Source of the DNA: Actinomycetes bacterium
GTDB taxonomy: Bacteria; Actinomycetota; Thermoleophilia; Solirubrobacterales; Solirubrobacteraceae
Length of the DNA: 5,806 nucleotides
Assembly: GCA_023405705.1 (NCBI GenBank)
Contig: JAEXXR010000388.1
Location: forward strand, 1 to 5,806
Reading direction: 5' to 3'
Positions 1 to 4,868 of the stretch are shown here, piece by piece. Position 1 is the stretch's first letter; every line of letters begins with the position of its first letter. Below the pieces are notes generated by a model. That model saw only the letters and a list, made by a program, of their open reading frames with translations. It was not told where the DNA came from and searched no databases. The position numbers and the translations under genes are program-made.

Positions 1-139
1 GACGAAGGCCGGGCGCGCGCTGCTCGCGCAGGCCGGTGCGGGGGGCGTGCGGGTCCGCGTCGTGCTCGACGCGAACGACCTCGCCGGCAACCGCGCCACG
101 ACGAGCGTCGTGCGGACGCTCACGCCGGCGCGGCGCTGA
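1..139 (+). CDS. C-terminal fragment of a probable secreted beta-sandwich protein
   Basis: An open frame enters from the left edge (first full codon at base 2) and ends at TGA 137-139, giving 45 residues. The peptide starts TKAGRALLAQAG, continues VRVRVVLDANDLAGN and ends TLTPARR. The alternating V/R strand followed by a D-x-A-G-N turn and a Thr-rich strand resembles the last strands of an immunoglobulin-like or bacterial cell-surface domain. I recall very similar endings (L-T-x-A-G-R-x-L-L, then D-x-A-G-N) in many exported proteins of Solirubrobacterales. Codon choice is C/G-ending throughout, which supports real coding. The signal peptide and most of the protein lie outside the window, so no function can be assigned. 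It converges on the ABC operon and is separated from it by 58 bases and a hairpin. Confidence 0.6.
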   Translation, partial: TKAGRALLAQAGAGGVRVRVVLDANDLAGNRATTSVVRTLTPARR

Positions 140-148
140 GCACCGCAC

Positions 149-185
149 CGCACCCGGCCGGGGGACGACCGGCCGGGCGGGTGCG
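149..185. terminator. GC-rich hairpin between convergent genes, probable bidirectional terminator
   Basis: Left arm 149-161 (CGCACCCGGCCGG) pairs with 169-174 and 179-185. The pairing leaves a 7-base loop (162-168) and a four-base GGGC bulge at 175-178. It lies 9 bases after the stop of the left gene and 12 bases after the end of permease 2 on the other strand, so it could stop both transcripts. There is no T-run on either side, so it would be an atypical intrinsic terminator of the kind often seen in high-GC genomes. Confidence 0.5.
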
Positions 186-197
186 GGCGGGGACGGC

Positions 198-956
198 TCA
201 GGACTCGGCGGTCGTCGGTCTCGCGCCGATGCCGAACAGCAGCGAGCGCGAGCGTCTGACCTTCGGCGCGGTGTGGAGGTGGCGGCCGAAGCGGCGCTCC
301 AGCCGGCGCCAGCCGAACGTCACGAGCGTGACGATCACGACGTAGATCAGCGCGGCGGCGGTGTAGAACTCGAACGGCAGCTCGTAGAACTGCGCCCACC
401 GCTGCGACTCGCGCAGCAGCTCGGTGACGCCGATCGCCGACAGGATCGAGGTGTCCTTGATGATGTCGACGAAGACGTTGCCCATCGCCGGCAGCGTGAT
501 CTGCGTGACCTGCGGCAGGTGGATCTTCGCGAACCACGTGCGCCGCGGGAGGCCGCAGGCGAGCGCCGCCTCCTTCTGCCCGGCGGGGACCGCCTCGTAG
601 CCGGCGCGGAAGATCTCCGCCAGGTAGGCGGAGTTGAGCAGCGCCAGCGCGAGGATGCCGGCCGGGATCGGCTCGAACTGGAAGCCGCCCTCGGCGGCGA
701 GGCCGAAGAACAGCCACAGCAGCAGCACGTAGAGGGCGATGCCGCGCAGCACCTGGATCAGCAGGAAGCCGGCCCAGCTGATCGGGATCGATCTCGACTG
801 GCGCATGCCGGCGAGGATCAGGCCGCCGACGATCGCGAGCGCGAAGGAGACGACGGAGATCAGCGCCATCGTCCAGATGCCCTTCAGCAGCTCGCTGCGC
901 ATCTCCCAGACGGGCCCGAAGTCGAGGGCCGCGAAGACGGTGGTCGTCGTGGTCAT
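198..956 (-). CDS. Polar amino-acid ABC transporter, permease subunit 2 (HisM/GlnP family)
   Basis: Encodes 252 residues of a membrane-spanning subunit of an amino-acid importer, the last gene of the operon. The start is the ATG at 956-954, which overlaps the stop of permease 1 as ATGA. AAGGGAG (970-964) lies 7 bases upstream. Hydrophobic segments lie at about 27-50, 62-87, 97-112, 158-176 and 198-214. The cytoplasmic EAA loop that docks on the ATPase is clear at 129-149 (EAALACG, then KIHLPQ). The loop before the third segment reads RGIALYV, whereas this family usually has RG-x-P, as permease 1 does. After the last membrane segment a basic tail of about 38 residues runs to the stop, longer than I expect for the family. 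The two permeases are clearly paralogous but diverged, which suggests a heterodimeric channel. Specificity cannot be read from this subunit. Confidence 0.93.
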   Translation of the reverse strand: MTTTTTVFAALDFGPVWEMRSELLKGIWTMALISVVSFALAIVGGLILAGMRQSRSIPISWAGFLLIQVLRGIALYVLLLWLFFGLAAEGGFQFEPIPAGILALALLNSAYLAEIFRAGYEAVPAGQKEAALACGLPRRTWFAKIHLPQVTQITLPAMGNVFVDIIKDTSILSAIGVTELLRESQRWAQFYELPFEFYTAAALIYVVIVTLVTFGWRRLERRFGRHLHTAPKVRRSRSLLFGIGARPTTAES

Positions 957-1624
957 CGACGCACTCCCTTGGACAGCTTGCGCTCGGCGAGGCCCGCGGC
1001 GAGCGCGGCGACGAGCGTCACGGCGATCACGAGCACGGCGGCGGCGGTGTACAGCTCGAACGGCTTGAACTCGTTCACCGCCACGAGCTTGGCGGTGTAG
1101 AACATGTCGGCGAGGCCGATGACGGACAGCAGCGTCGCGCCCTTCAGCAGCATCACGAAGACGTTCATGCCCGGCGGGATCGCGGTCCGCAGCGCCTGCG
1201 GCAGGATCACCAGCCGGAAGGTCTCCGCGCGCGAGAGGCCGATCGCGGCGGCGCCCTCGCGCTGGCCGGTCGGAACCGCGGAGAGCGCGGTGCGGTAGAT
1301 CTCCGACATGTAGCCCGAGCCGGTCAGGCCGAGCGACAGCGCGCCGGCGACGAAGGCGGAGAGGCTGAAGAGGCCCTCCTGCGCGGCGGCGTAGTAGAGC
1401 CAGAAGATCACGATCAGCAGCGGCACGCCGCGCGCGAGGCCGATCCACAGCGTCGCCGGGATCCGCAGCAGCGGCGATCTCGACTGGCCGGCGAGCGCCA
1501 GCGGCAGGCCGAGCAGCGCCGCGATCAGGAAGCCGACGGCGGCGACCTCGACCGTCAGCAGCAGGCCCCGGAGCAGCTCGCCGGAGTGCTCGGAGATGAC
1601 GCTCGAGTCGAAGGCGAAGACCAT
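953..1624 (-). CDS. Polar amino-acid ABC transporter, permease subunit 1 (HisQ/GlnP family)
   Basis: Encodes 223 residues, the usual length for a HisQ/ArtQ-type inner-membrane permease. The start is the ATG at 1624-1622, 7 bases beyond the ATPase stop. A GGTGAG that overlaps that stop is the only, weak, ribosome-binding site. Hydrophobic spans lie at about 19-46, 56-82, 88-104, 152-172 and 189-213. The family motif RGVPLLI is at 65-71. The EAA loop is at 123-143 as EGAAAIG followed by VILPQ; the second position is Gly instead of Ala, a common variant. It should pair with permease 2 to form the translocation path and bind the ATPase through the EAA loop. It is translationally coupled to permease 2 by the ATGA overlap at 956-953. 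Confidence 0.94.
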   Translation of the reverse strand: MVFAFDSSVISEHSGELLRGLLLTVEVAAVGFLIAALLGLPLALAGQSRSPLLRIPATLWIGLARGVPLLIVIFWLYYAAAQEGLFSLSAFVAGALSLGLTGSGYMSEIYRTALSAVPTGQREGAAAIGLSRAETFRLVILPQALRTAIPPGMNVFVMLLKGATLLSVIGLADMFYTAKLVAVNEFKPFELYTAAAVLVIAVTLVAALAAGLAERKLSKGVRR

Positions 1625-1631
1625 CGCGCGC

Positions 1632-2417
1632 TCACCCGTGGTTGATCGACTGCAGGAAGGCCCGCGTGCGCTCGTGCTGCGGCGCCTTGAACTGCTCGGG
1701 CGTCCCCATCTCGACGATCGCGCCTCTGTCCATGAAGATCACGCGGTCGGCGACGTCCATCGCGAAGCGCATCTCGTGGGTGACGACCATCATCGTCATG
1801 CCGCCCGCGGCGAGGTCGCGCATGATCTGCAGCACGCCGCCGACCAGCTCGGGGTCGAGCGCCGAGGTCGCCTCGTCGAACAGCATCAGCTTCGGCTCCA
1901 GCGCGAGCGCGCGGGCGATCGCGACGCGCTGCTTCTGGCCGCCGGAGAGCTGCTCGGGGTAGGCGCCGGCCTTCTCGGCCATGCCGACCTTCGCCAGCTC
2001 CTCGACCGCCCGCTCGTCGGCGGCCTTCCTGCCGAGGCCGCAGGTCTTGCGCAGGCCGAGCGCGACGTTCTCGCGCGTGGTCAGGTGCGGGAAGACGTTG
2101 AACTGCTGGAAGACCATCCCGATCTCCGTGCGCAGCCTCGTCAGGCGCTGCTCCTCCGGCATGCCGAGCGCCGGGATCCAGCGGTGCGCCTTCGGCGGCG
2201 CGTACTCCGCGCCGTCGAAGACGATCGTGCCGGTGCTCGGCGGGGCGATGAAGTTGACGCAGCGCAGCAGCGTCGACTTGCCGGAGCCCGACGGCCCGAT
2301 GACGCAGACGACCTCGCCCCTCTCCACCTGGAGGTCCGTCGGGTGGAGGACGGTCGTCTCGCCGAACTGCTTGGTCACCTGCCGGAGCTCCAGCAGGGAC
2401 GAGGTCGTAGCGCTCAT
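1632..2417 (-). CDS. Polar amino-acid ABC transporter, ATP-binding subunit (HisP/GlnQ family)
   Basis: Encodes 261 residues with every ABC ATPase landmark intact: Walker [10 protein letters not shown] (41-49), Q-loop Gln104 in MVFQQFN, signature LSGGQ (157-161), Walker B LMLFDE (177-182), D-loop SALD (185-188) and switch histidine His214 in VVTHEM. Residues 71-96 form the moderately long, charged insertion before the Q-loop that is typical of HisP/GlnQ-type amino-acid ATPases. The protein should form a homodimer on the cytoplasmic face and power uptake. The start is the ATG at 2417-2415, which shares one base with the stop of the binding protein (TGATG). No Shine-Dalgarno is visible, so it is probably translated by coupling. 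A start further upstream would run into the binding-protein gene and gives no family-like residues. Confidence 0.96.
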   Translation of the reverse strand: MSATTSSLLELRQVTKQFGETTVLHPTDLQVERGEVVCVIGPSGSGKSTLLRCVNFIAPPSTGTIVFDGAEYAPPKAHRWIPALGMPEEQRLTRLRTEIGMVFQQFNVFPHLTTRENVALGLRKTCGLGRKAADERAVEELAKVGMAEKAGAYPEQLSGGQKQRVAIARALALEPKLMLFDEATSALDPELVGGVLQIMRDLAAGGMTMMVVTHEMRFAMDVADRVIFMDRGAIVEMGTPEQFKAPQHERTRAFLQSINHG

Positions 2418-3346
2418 CAGGTGTAGGCGGCAGCCAGGTAGGGGTCCTTCACCGGCGCGGACTGGACGCCGTATCTCTCGATGTCGTCGGCGACGAACTG
2501 CTGCCACAGGTTGGCGAGCGTGAGGTCGCTGGCCTTCTGCTGCAGGAAGGTCGTGACGAACTGCTGGAGGACGACGTCGCCCTGCGGCAGGAAGTACGTG
2601 TTCCAGGCGGTCGCGACCGGTCTCGACTGGATCAGCTCGAGGCCCTTGCGGCGGGCGTCGCCGATCGCGTAGTCGCCGACGAAGAGCGCGTCCGAGCGGC
2701 CCGTGGAGACGTCGGCGGTCGCCGCGACGTCGTCGGGCAGCTCCTTGCGCTTCGCCTTCGGGAACAGCAGCTTGGCGGTGTTGACCTGCGCGGAGCCGGC
2801 CAGCAGCGCGATCGTCTTGCTGCCGTCGTTGAGCTCCTCGATTCTGGAGAGCCCGAGGCCTCTGCGCTGGAACAGGTAGGTGCCCTCGAGGAAGGCGGGA
2901 GCGGTGGCGAAGGCGACCTCGAGCGCGCGCTCGGCGGTGTTGACGACCGGGATCCCGACCATGTCGAAGCGGCCGGCCTTCTGCGCCGAGATCAGCTCCT
3001 GGAAGGGGACCTCGACCCACTCGGGCTCCGCGCCGAGCGCGGCGGCGAGCAGCTTGGAGACCTCGATCGAGTAGCCGGTCGGCTCCTTCGATCTCGGATC
3101 GCGGTACTGCAGCGGGGCGAACGAGAGGTCGACGCCGAAGCGGACCTTTCTGTCCTTCTTGATGCGGTCCAGGGCGCTCTCGCCGGCAGCGGCGGCGGAG
3201 CCGTTGCTCGCCGAGCTGTCCTCGCTCTTGGTCAGACCGCAGCCGGTGACGGCGCCGGCGGCGAGCACACCGGCACCCGCGAGCAGCATGCGGCGACGCG
3301 TCGCCTGCGTTCCCTCTGCTCTTGGAGCACTCTCGTGGTGATCCAC
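2417..3346 (-). CDS. Substrate-binding lipoprotein of the amino-acid ABC transporter (SBP family 3)
   Basis: Encodes 309 residues from a GTG start at 3346-3344, chosen because AGGAG (3356-3352) sits 5 bases upstream. A longer form from ATG 3412 has no ribosome-binding site and places extra residues before the signal. The N-terminus carries TRRRMLL (16-22), a hydrophobic stretch and the lipobox VTGC with lipidated Cys36. This suggests a membrane-anchored lipoprotein, possibly exported by Tat. A Ser/Ala-rich linker (41-57) follows. The mature part is a type-3 periplasmic-binding fold: [14 protein letters not shown] (68-81), [15 protein letters not shown] (91-105), [14 protein letters not shown] (117-130) and [11 protein letters not shown] (136-146). 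By family analogy Arg140 would hold the ligand carboxylate and Asp225 (in DALFVGDY) its amine. The usual GFDxD is GYSIE here. The ligand is an amino or imino acid. The adjacent oxidase and lyase genes suggest it is the substrate of those enzymes. Confidence 0.92.
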   Translation of the reverse strand: MDHHESAPRAEGTQATRRRMLLAGAGVLAAGAVTGCGLTKSEDSSASNGSAAAAGESALDRIKKDRKVRFGVDLSFAPLQYRDPRSKEPTGYSIEVSKLLAAALGAEPEWVEVPFQELISAQKAGRFDMVGIPVVNTAERALEVAFATAPAFLEGTYLFQRRGLGLSRIEELNDGSKTIALLAGSAQVNTAKLLFPKAKRKELPDDVAATADVSTGRSDALFVGDYAIGDARRKGLELIQSRPVATAWNTYFLPQGDVVLQQFVTTFLQQKASDLTLANLWQQFVADDIERYGVQSAPVKDPYLAAAYT

Positions 3347-3349
3347 TGT

Positions 3350-3356
3350 CTCTCCT
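3350..3356 (-). promoter_or_regulatory. Ribosome-binding site that decides the GTG start of the binding protein
   Basis: On the minus strand AGGAGAG precedes the GTG at 3346-3344, with 5 bases between AGGAG and the start codon. No comparable purine-rich site lies before the upstream in-frame ATGs at 3412 and 3574, so the shorter signal-peptide-bearing form is preferred. Confidence 0.7.
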
Positions 3357-3435
3357 GCTTCCGTTCGGCCCCGTCGCAGTGCGGTGCGGCGGGACGTTCT
3401 TGGGGTTGCCATCGCCCGATGACGGACGGCACGGC

Positions 3436-3464
3436 GATGTTCAGTCGGGCGGATGTTCGCATAT
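3436..3464 (+). promoter_or_regulatory. Putative operator: GATGTTC pair with TGTTCGCATAT, upstream of ABC operon
   Basis: GATGTTC occurs at 3436-3442 and again at 3452-3458, 16 bases apart. The second copy extends into TGTTCGCATAT (3454-3464). Ten of those 11 bases recur at 4840-4850 between the divergent oxidase and lyase genes. It lies about 90-120 bases before the binding-protein start, a normal place for an activator or repressor site. The stretch GTTCGCATATCGCGC also resembles, from memory, the IclR-family PcaR site GTTCGATAATCGCAC (11 of 15 positions). The regulator is not in the window and this assignment is inference. Confidence 0.4.
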
Positions 3465-3619
3465 CGCGCGAGAGGGCGCAATGCGCACGATTGGATTTGC
3501 GCTGTCACCGATAGCAGGCCACTGCGCCGCAAACACGCCATCTGCCTGTCGCACAACCGACACGGAATGCGCACAAGCGACTGAGCAATGACCGTCGTGC
3601 TCGGTGAGGCGGGCGCGTG

Positions 3620-3643
3620 CTCGCGCGGGTGCGCGTGCGCGAG
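3620..3643 (-). terminator. Possible terminator hairpin after the FAD oxidase gene
   Basis: A perfect 7-base inverted repeat, CTCGCGC (3620-3626) and GCGCGAG (3637-3643), encloses a 10-base loop. It begins 6 bases beyond the oxidase stop on the minus strand. There is no T-tract. If functional, it would make the oxidase a separate transcript from the ABC operon that follows on the same strand. Confidence 0.35.
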
Positions 3644-3649
3644 GCGGCG

Positions 3650-4810
3650 TCAGCCGAACCGCGCCGGCGAGAACGGGGCGAGGTCGAAGCCCGGGTCCTC
3701 GCCGCGTGCCAGCGCGGCGAGGATCTCGCCCATCACCGGACCGCCGGAGAAGCCGAGGTACGGGAAGGTGCCGACGACGAGGCCGGGCGCGACGTCGTCG
3801 AGCGCGGCGATGATCGGCATCTCGTCGGGGACGCCGTTGTTGACGCCGACCCAGGTGCGCAGCACGCGCGCGGCGCCGACCGCCGGCACGACGCGGCGCG
3901 CGACGGCGAGGTTCCTGCGCACGCCGTGGAGGTCGACCGTCGGGCGGCCGGTGCGCGGGTGGATCGCGGCGGGCCAGCCGCCGCCGATCAGCAGCGAGCC
4001 GATCTTCGCCTGCTTCAGCGTCAGCCTGTCGCCGGCGAAGTAGACGAGGTGCGGGACGAGCGGCATCACCGCCTCCGTCACGTTCACCTGCATCGGGTGG
4101 CCCTCGATCGGCAGCTCGACTCCGAGCATCCGCGCGAGCGGCGCGGTGTCGGCGCCGGCGCAGATCACCAGTCTCGGTGCGCGGAAGCGCCCTCTCGTGG
4201 TCGTCAGCTCGAAGCCGCCGCGGCCGTGCGCGATCGCCTGCACCTCGGTCGAGCGCTCGATCCGCGCGCCGGCCCGCAGCGCGGCGGCGGCGAAGGCCGG
4301 CGTCGCCAGCAGCGGGTTGGCCTTGCCCTCGATCGGGCAGAGCTCGCCGCCGACCATCTCGTCCGCGACGTACGGCGCGACGCGGCGCAGGTCGTCGCGG
4401 GAGAGCAGCTGCGACGCGACGCCGTTGGCGTTCTCGATCGCGACCTTGCGCTCGATCATCCGCAGCTGCCGCTCGTCGGAGGCGACCAGCAGGCCGCCGC
4501 CCAGCCTCAGCTCGACGTCGACGCCCAGCTCGTCGTTCAAGCCGCCCCAGATCTCGACCGAGCGCTTCAGCAGGCCGAGCGTCGGCGCCCATCTGAGCGC
4601 CCACTCCTCGCCGGCGTCGCGGAAGGGCGTGAACTGGATCTGGCCGTGCATCGAGCCGGCGTTGGCGCCGGAGGCCTGCGTGCCGAGGTCGAAGCGGTCG
4701 AGCAGGATCGTCTCGACGCCGGCCTGCGCGAGCCGGAACGCGGTCGCCGCGCCGGTGATCCCGCCGCCGAGAACGAGCACGTCAGTTGTCTGTGCAGGTG
4801 CGCTGACCAC
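3650..4810 (-). CDS. FAD-dependent amino-acid oxidase/dehydrogenase (DAO superfamily), possibly a D-hydroxyproline dehydrogenase type
   Basis: Encodes 386 residues from the GTG at 4810-4808. The protein opens with the Rossmann FAD fingerprint: strand DVLVLGGGITG (10-20) with GGGITG at 15-20, helix 21-31, and Asp38 ending the second strand (ILLD) to hold the ribose. SGANAGSMHGQ (47-57) follows, a flavin-proximal motif I associate with DadA- and hydroxyproline-type dehydrogenases. Residues 340-365, with GTFPYLGFSGGPVMG, form the C-terminal FAD-binding strand and helix. The likely reaction is oxidation of an amino or imino acid to the imine, passing electrons to oxygen or a membrane carrier. Alternatives are a D-amino-acid dehydrogenase or a sarcosine/glycine-oxidase-like enzyme. 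An ATG form starting at 4870 was refused because it overlaps the divergent lyase start. No Shine-Dalgarno precedes the GTG. The gene is divergent from the lyase, with 58 bases between starts. Confidence 0.88.
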   Translation of the reverse strand: MVSAPAQTTDVLVLGGGITGAATAFRLAQAGVETILLDRFDLGTQASGANAGSMHGQIQFTPFRDAGEEWALRWAPTLGLLKRSVEIWGGLNDELGVDVELRLGGGLLVASDERQLRMIERKVAIENANGVASQLLSRDDLRRVAPYVADEMVGGELCPIEGKANPLLATPAFAAAALRAGARIERSTEVQAIAHGRGGFELTTTRGRFRAPRLVICAGADTAPLARMLGVELPIEGHPMQVNVTEAVMPLVPHLVYFAGDRLTLKQAKIGSLLIGGGWPAAIHPRTGRPTVDLHGVRRNLAVARRVVPAVGAARVLRTWVGVNNGVPDEMPIIAALDDVAPGLVVGTFPYLGFSGGPVMGEILAALARGEDPGFDLAPFSPARFG

Positions 4811-4819
4811 GGTGAGCGC

Positions 4820-4828
4820 GTATCGTAC
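4820..4828. promoter_or_regulatory. Overlapping divergent -10 elements between oxidase and lyase genes
   Basis: On the plus strand TATCGT (4821-4826) fits TAnnnT and would start the lyase transcript near 4833. On the minus strand TACGAT (4827-4822) also fits and would start the oxidase transcript near 4815, only a few bases before its GTG at 4810. The two hexamers share five bases, so polymerase could probably occupy only one at a time. Neither has a good -35, which points to an activator or to a non-housekeeping sigma factor. Confidence 0.35.
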
Positions 4829-4830
4829 GC

Positions 4831-4859
4831 GATGTTCGCTGTTCGCACATTCGTTCGCA
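4831..4859 (+). promoter_or_regulatory. Cluster of GTTCGC repeats, putative operator in the divergent promoter region
   Basis: GTTCGC occurs three times on the same strand, at 4834-4839, 4841-4846 and 4853-4858. The first is preceded by GAT as in the ABC control region, and the middle one extends to TGTTCGCACAT (4840-4850). The cluster fills almost the whole space between the proposed -10 elements and the lyase ribosome-binding site. It would lie in the lyase leader (suiting repression) and upstream of the oxidase -10 (suiting activation). Confidence 0.45.
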
Positions 4860-4865
4860 GAGGAG
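4860..4865 (+). promoter_or_regulatory. Ribosome-binding site of the DapA-family gene
   Basis: GAGGAG lies 3 bases before the ATG at 4869-4871 and immediately after the last GTTCGC repeat. It fixes the lyase start, and it is a reason to reject the longer oxidase reading frame, whose ATG at 4870 would sit opposite this start. Confidence 0.7.
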
Positions 4866-4868
4866 ACC

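Larger units (their letters stand above)
3347..3649. other. Non-coding control region upstream of the ABC operon
   Basis: These 303 bases separate the oxidase stop from the binding-protein start. I see no convincing gene. The short frames on both strands encode low-complexity Arg/Cys-rich peptides without start sites. The right half is less GC-rich than the genes. From left to right the region holds the binding-protein ribosome-binding site, two GATGTTC elements (3436-3442 and 3452-3458), a GCGCA-A-TGCGC inverted repeat (3476-3486), CGCAC(A/G)A repeats (3484, 3550, 3570), and a hairpin behind the oxidase (3620-3643). The ABC promoter must lie here on the minus strand. I could not find a -35/-10 pair good enough to place it; TTGCGC (3482-3477) with GAACAT 17 bases further on is a weak candidate. 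Confidence 0.7.

Noticed and set aside
36..1100. 354-codon plus-strand frame
   Set aside because: It runs across the end of the left gene, the terminator and both permeases. The product is Arg/Asp/Glu-rich low-complexity sequence, typical of the antisense of GC-rich coding DNA.
957..1448. N-terminal extension of permease 2 (416-codon frame)
   Set aside because: The upstream part is the wrong frame of permease 1. The true start is the ATG in the ATGA overlap with AAGGGAG before it.
2418..3020. N-terminal extension of the ATPase (462-codon frame)
   Set aside because: It reads the binding-protein gene in another frame. The ABC domain begins right after ATG 2417.
3347..3574. Long form of the binding protein from ATG 3574 or 3412
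   Set aside because: It adds unstructured Arg-rich residues before a clear lipoprotein signal, and neither ATG has a ribosome-binding site. GTG 3346 does.
3322..3591. 89-codon plus-strand frame in the control region
   Set aside because: It overlaps the binding-protein start, has no ribosome-binding site, no recognisable domain and odd Cys/Gly-rich composition.
3588..4043. 151-codon plus-strand frame within the oxidase
   Set aside because: It lies antisense to a well-supported gene and shows no family motifs.
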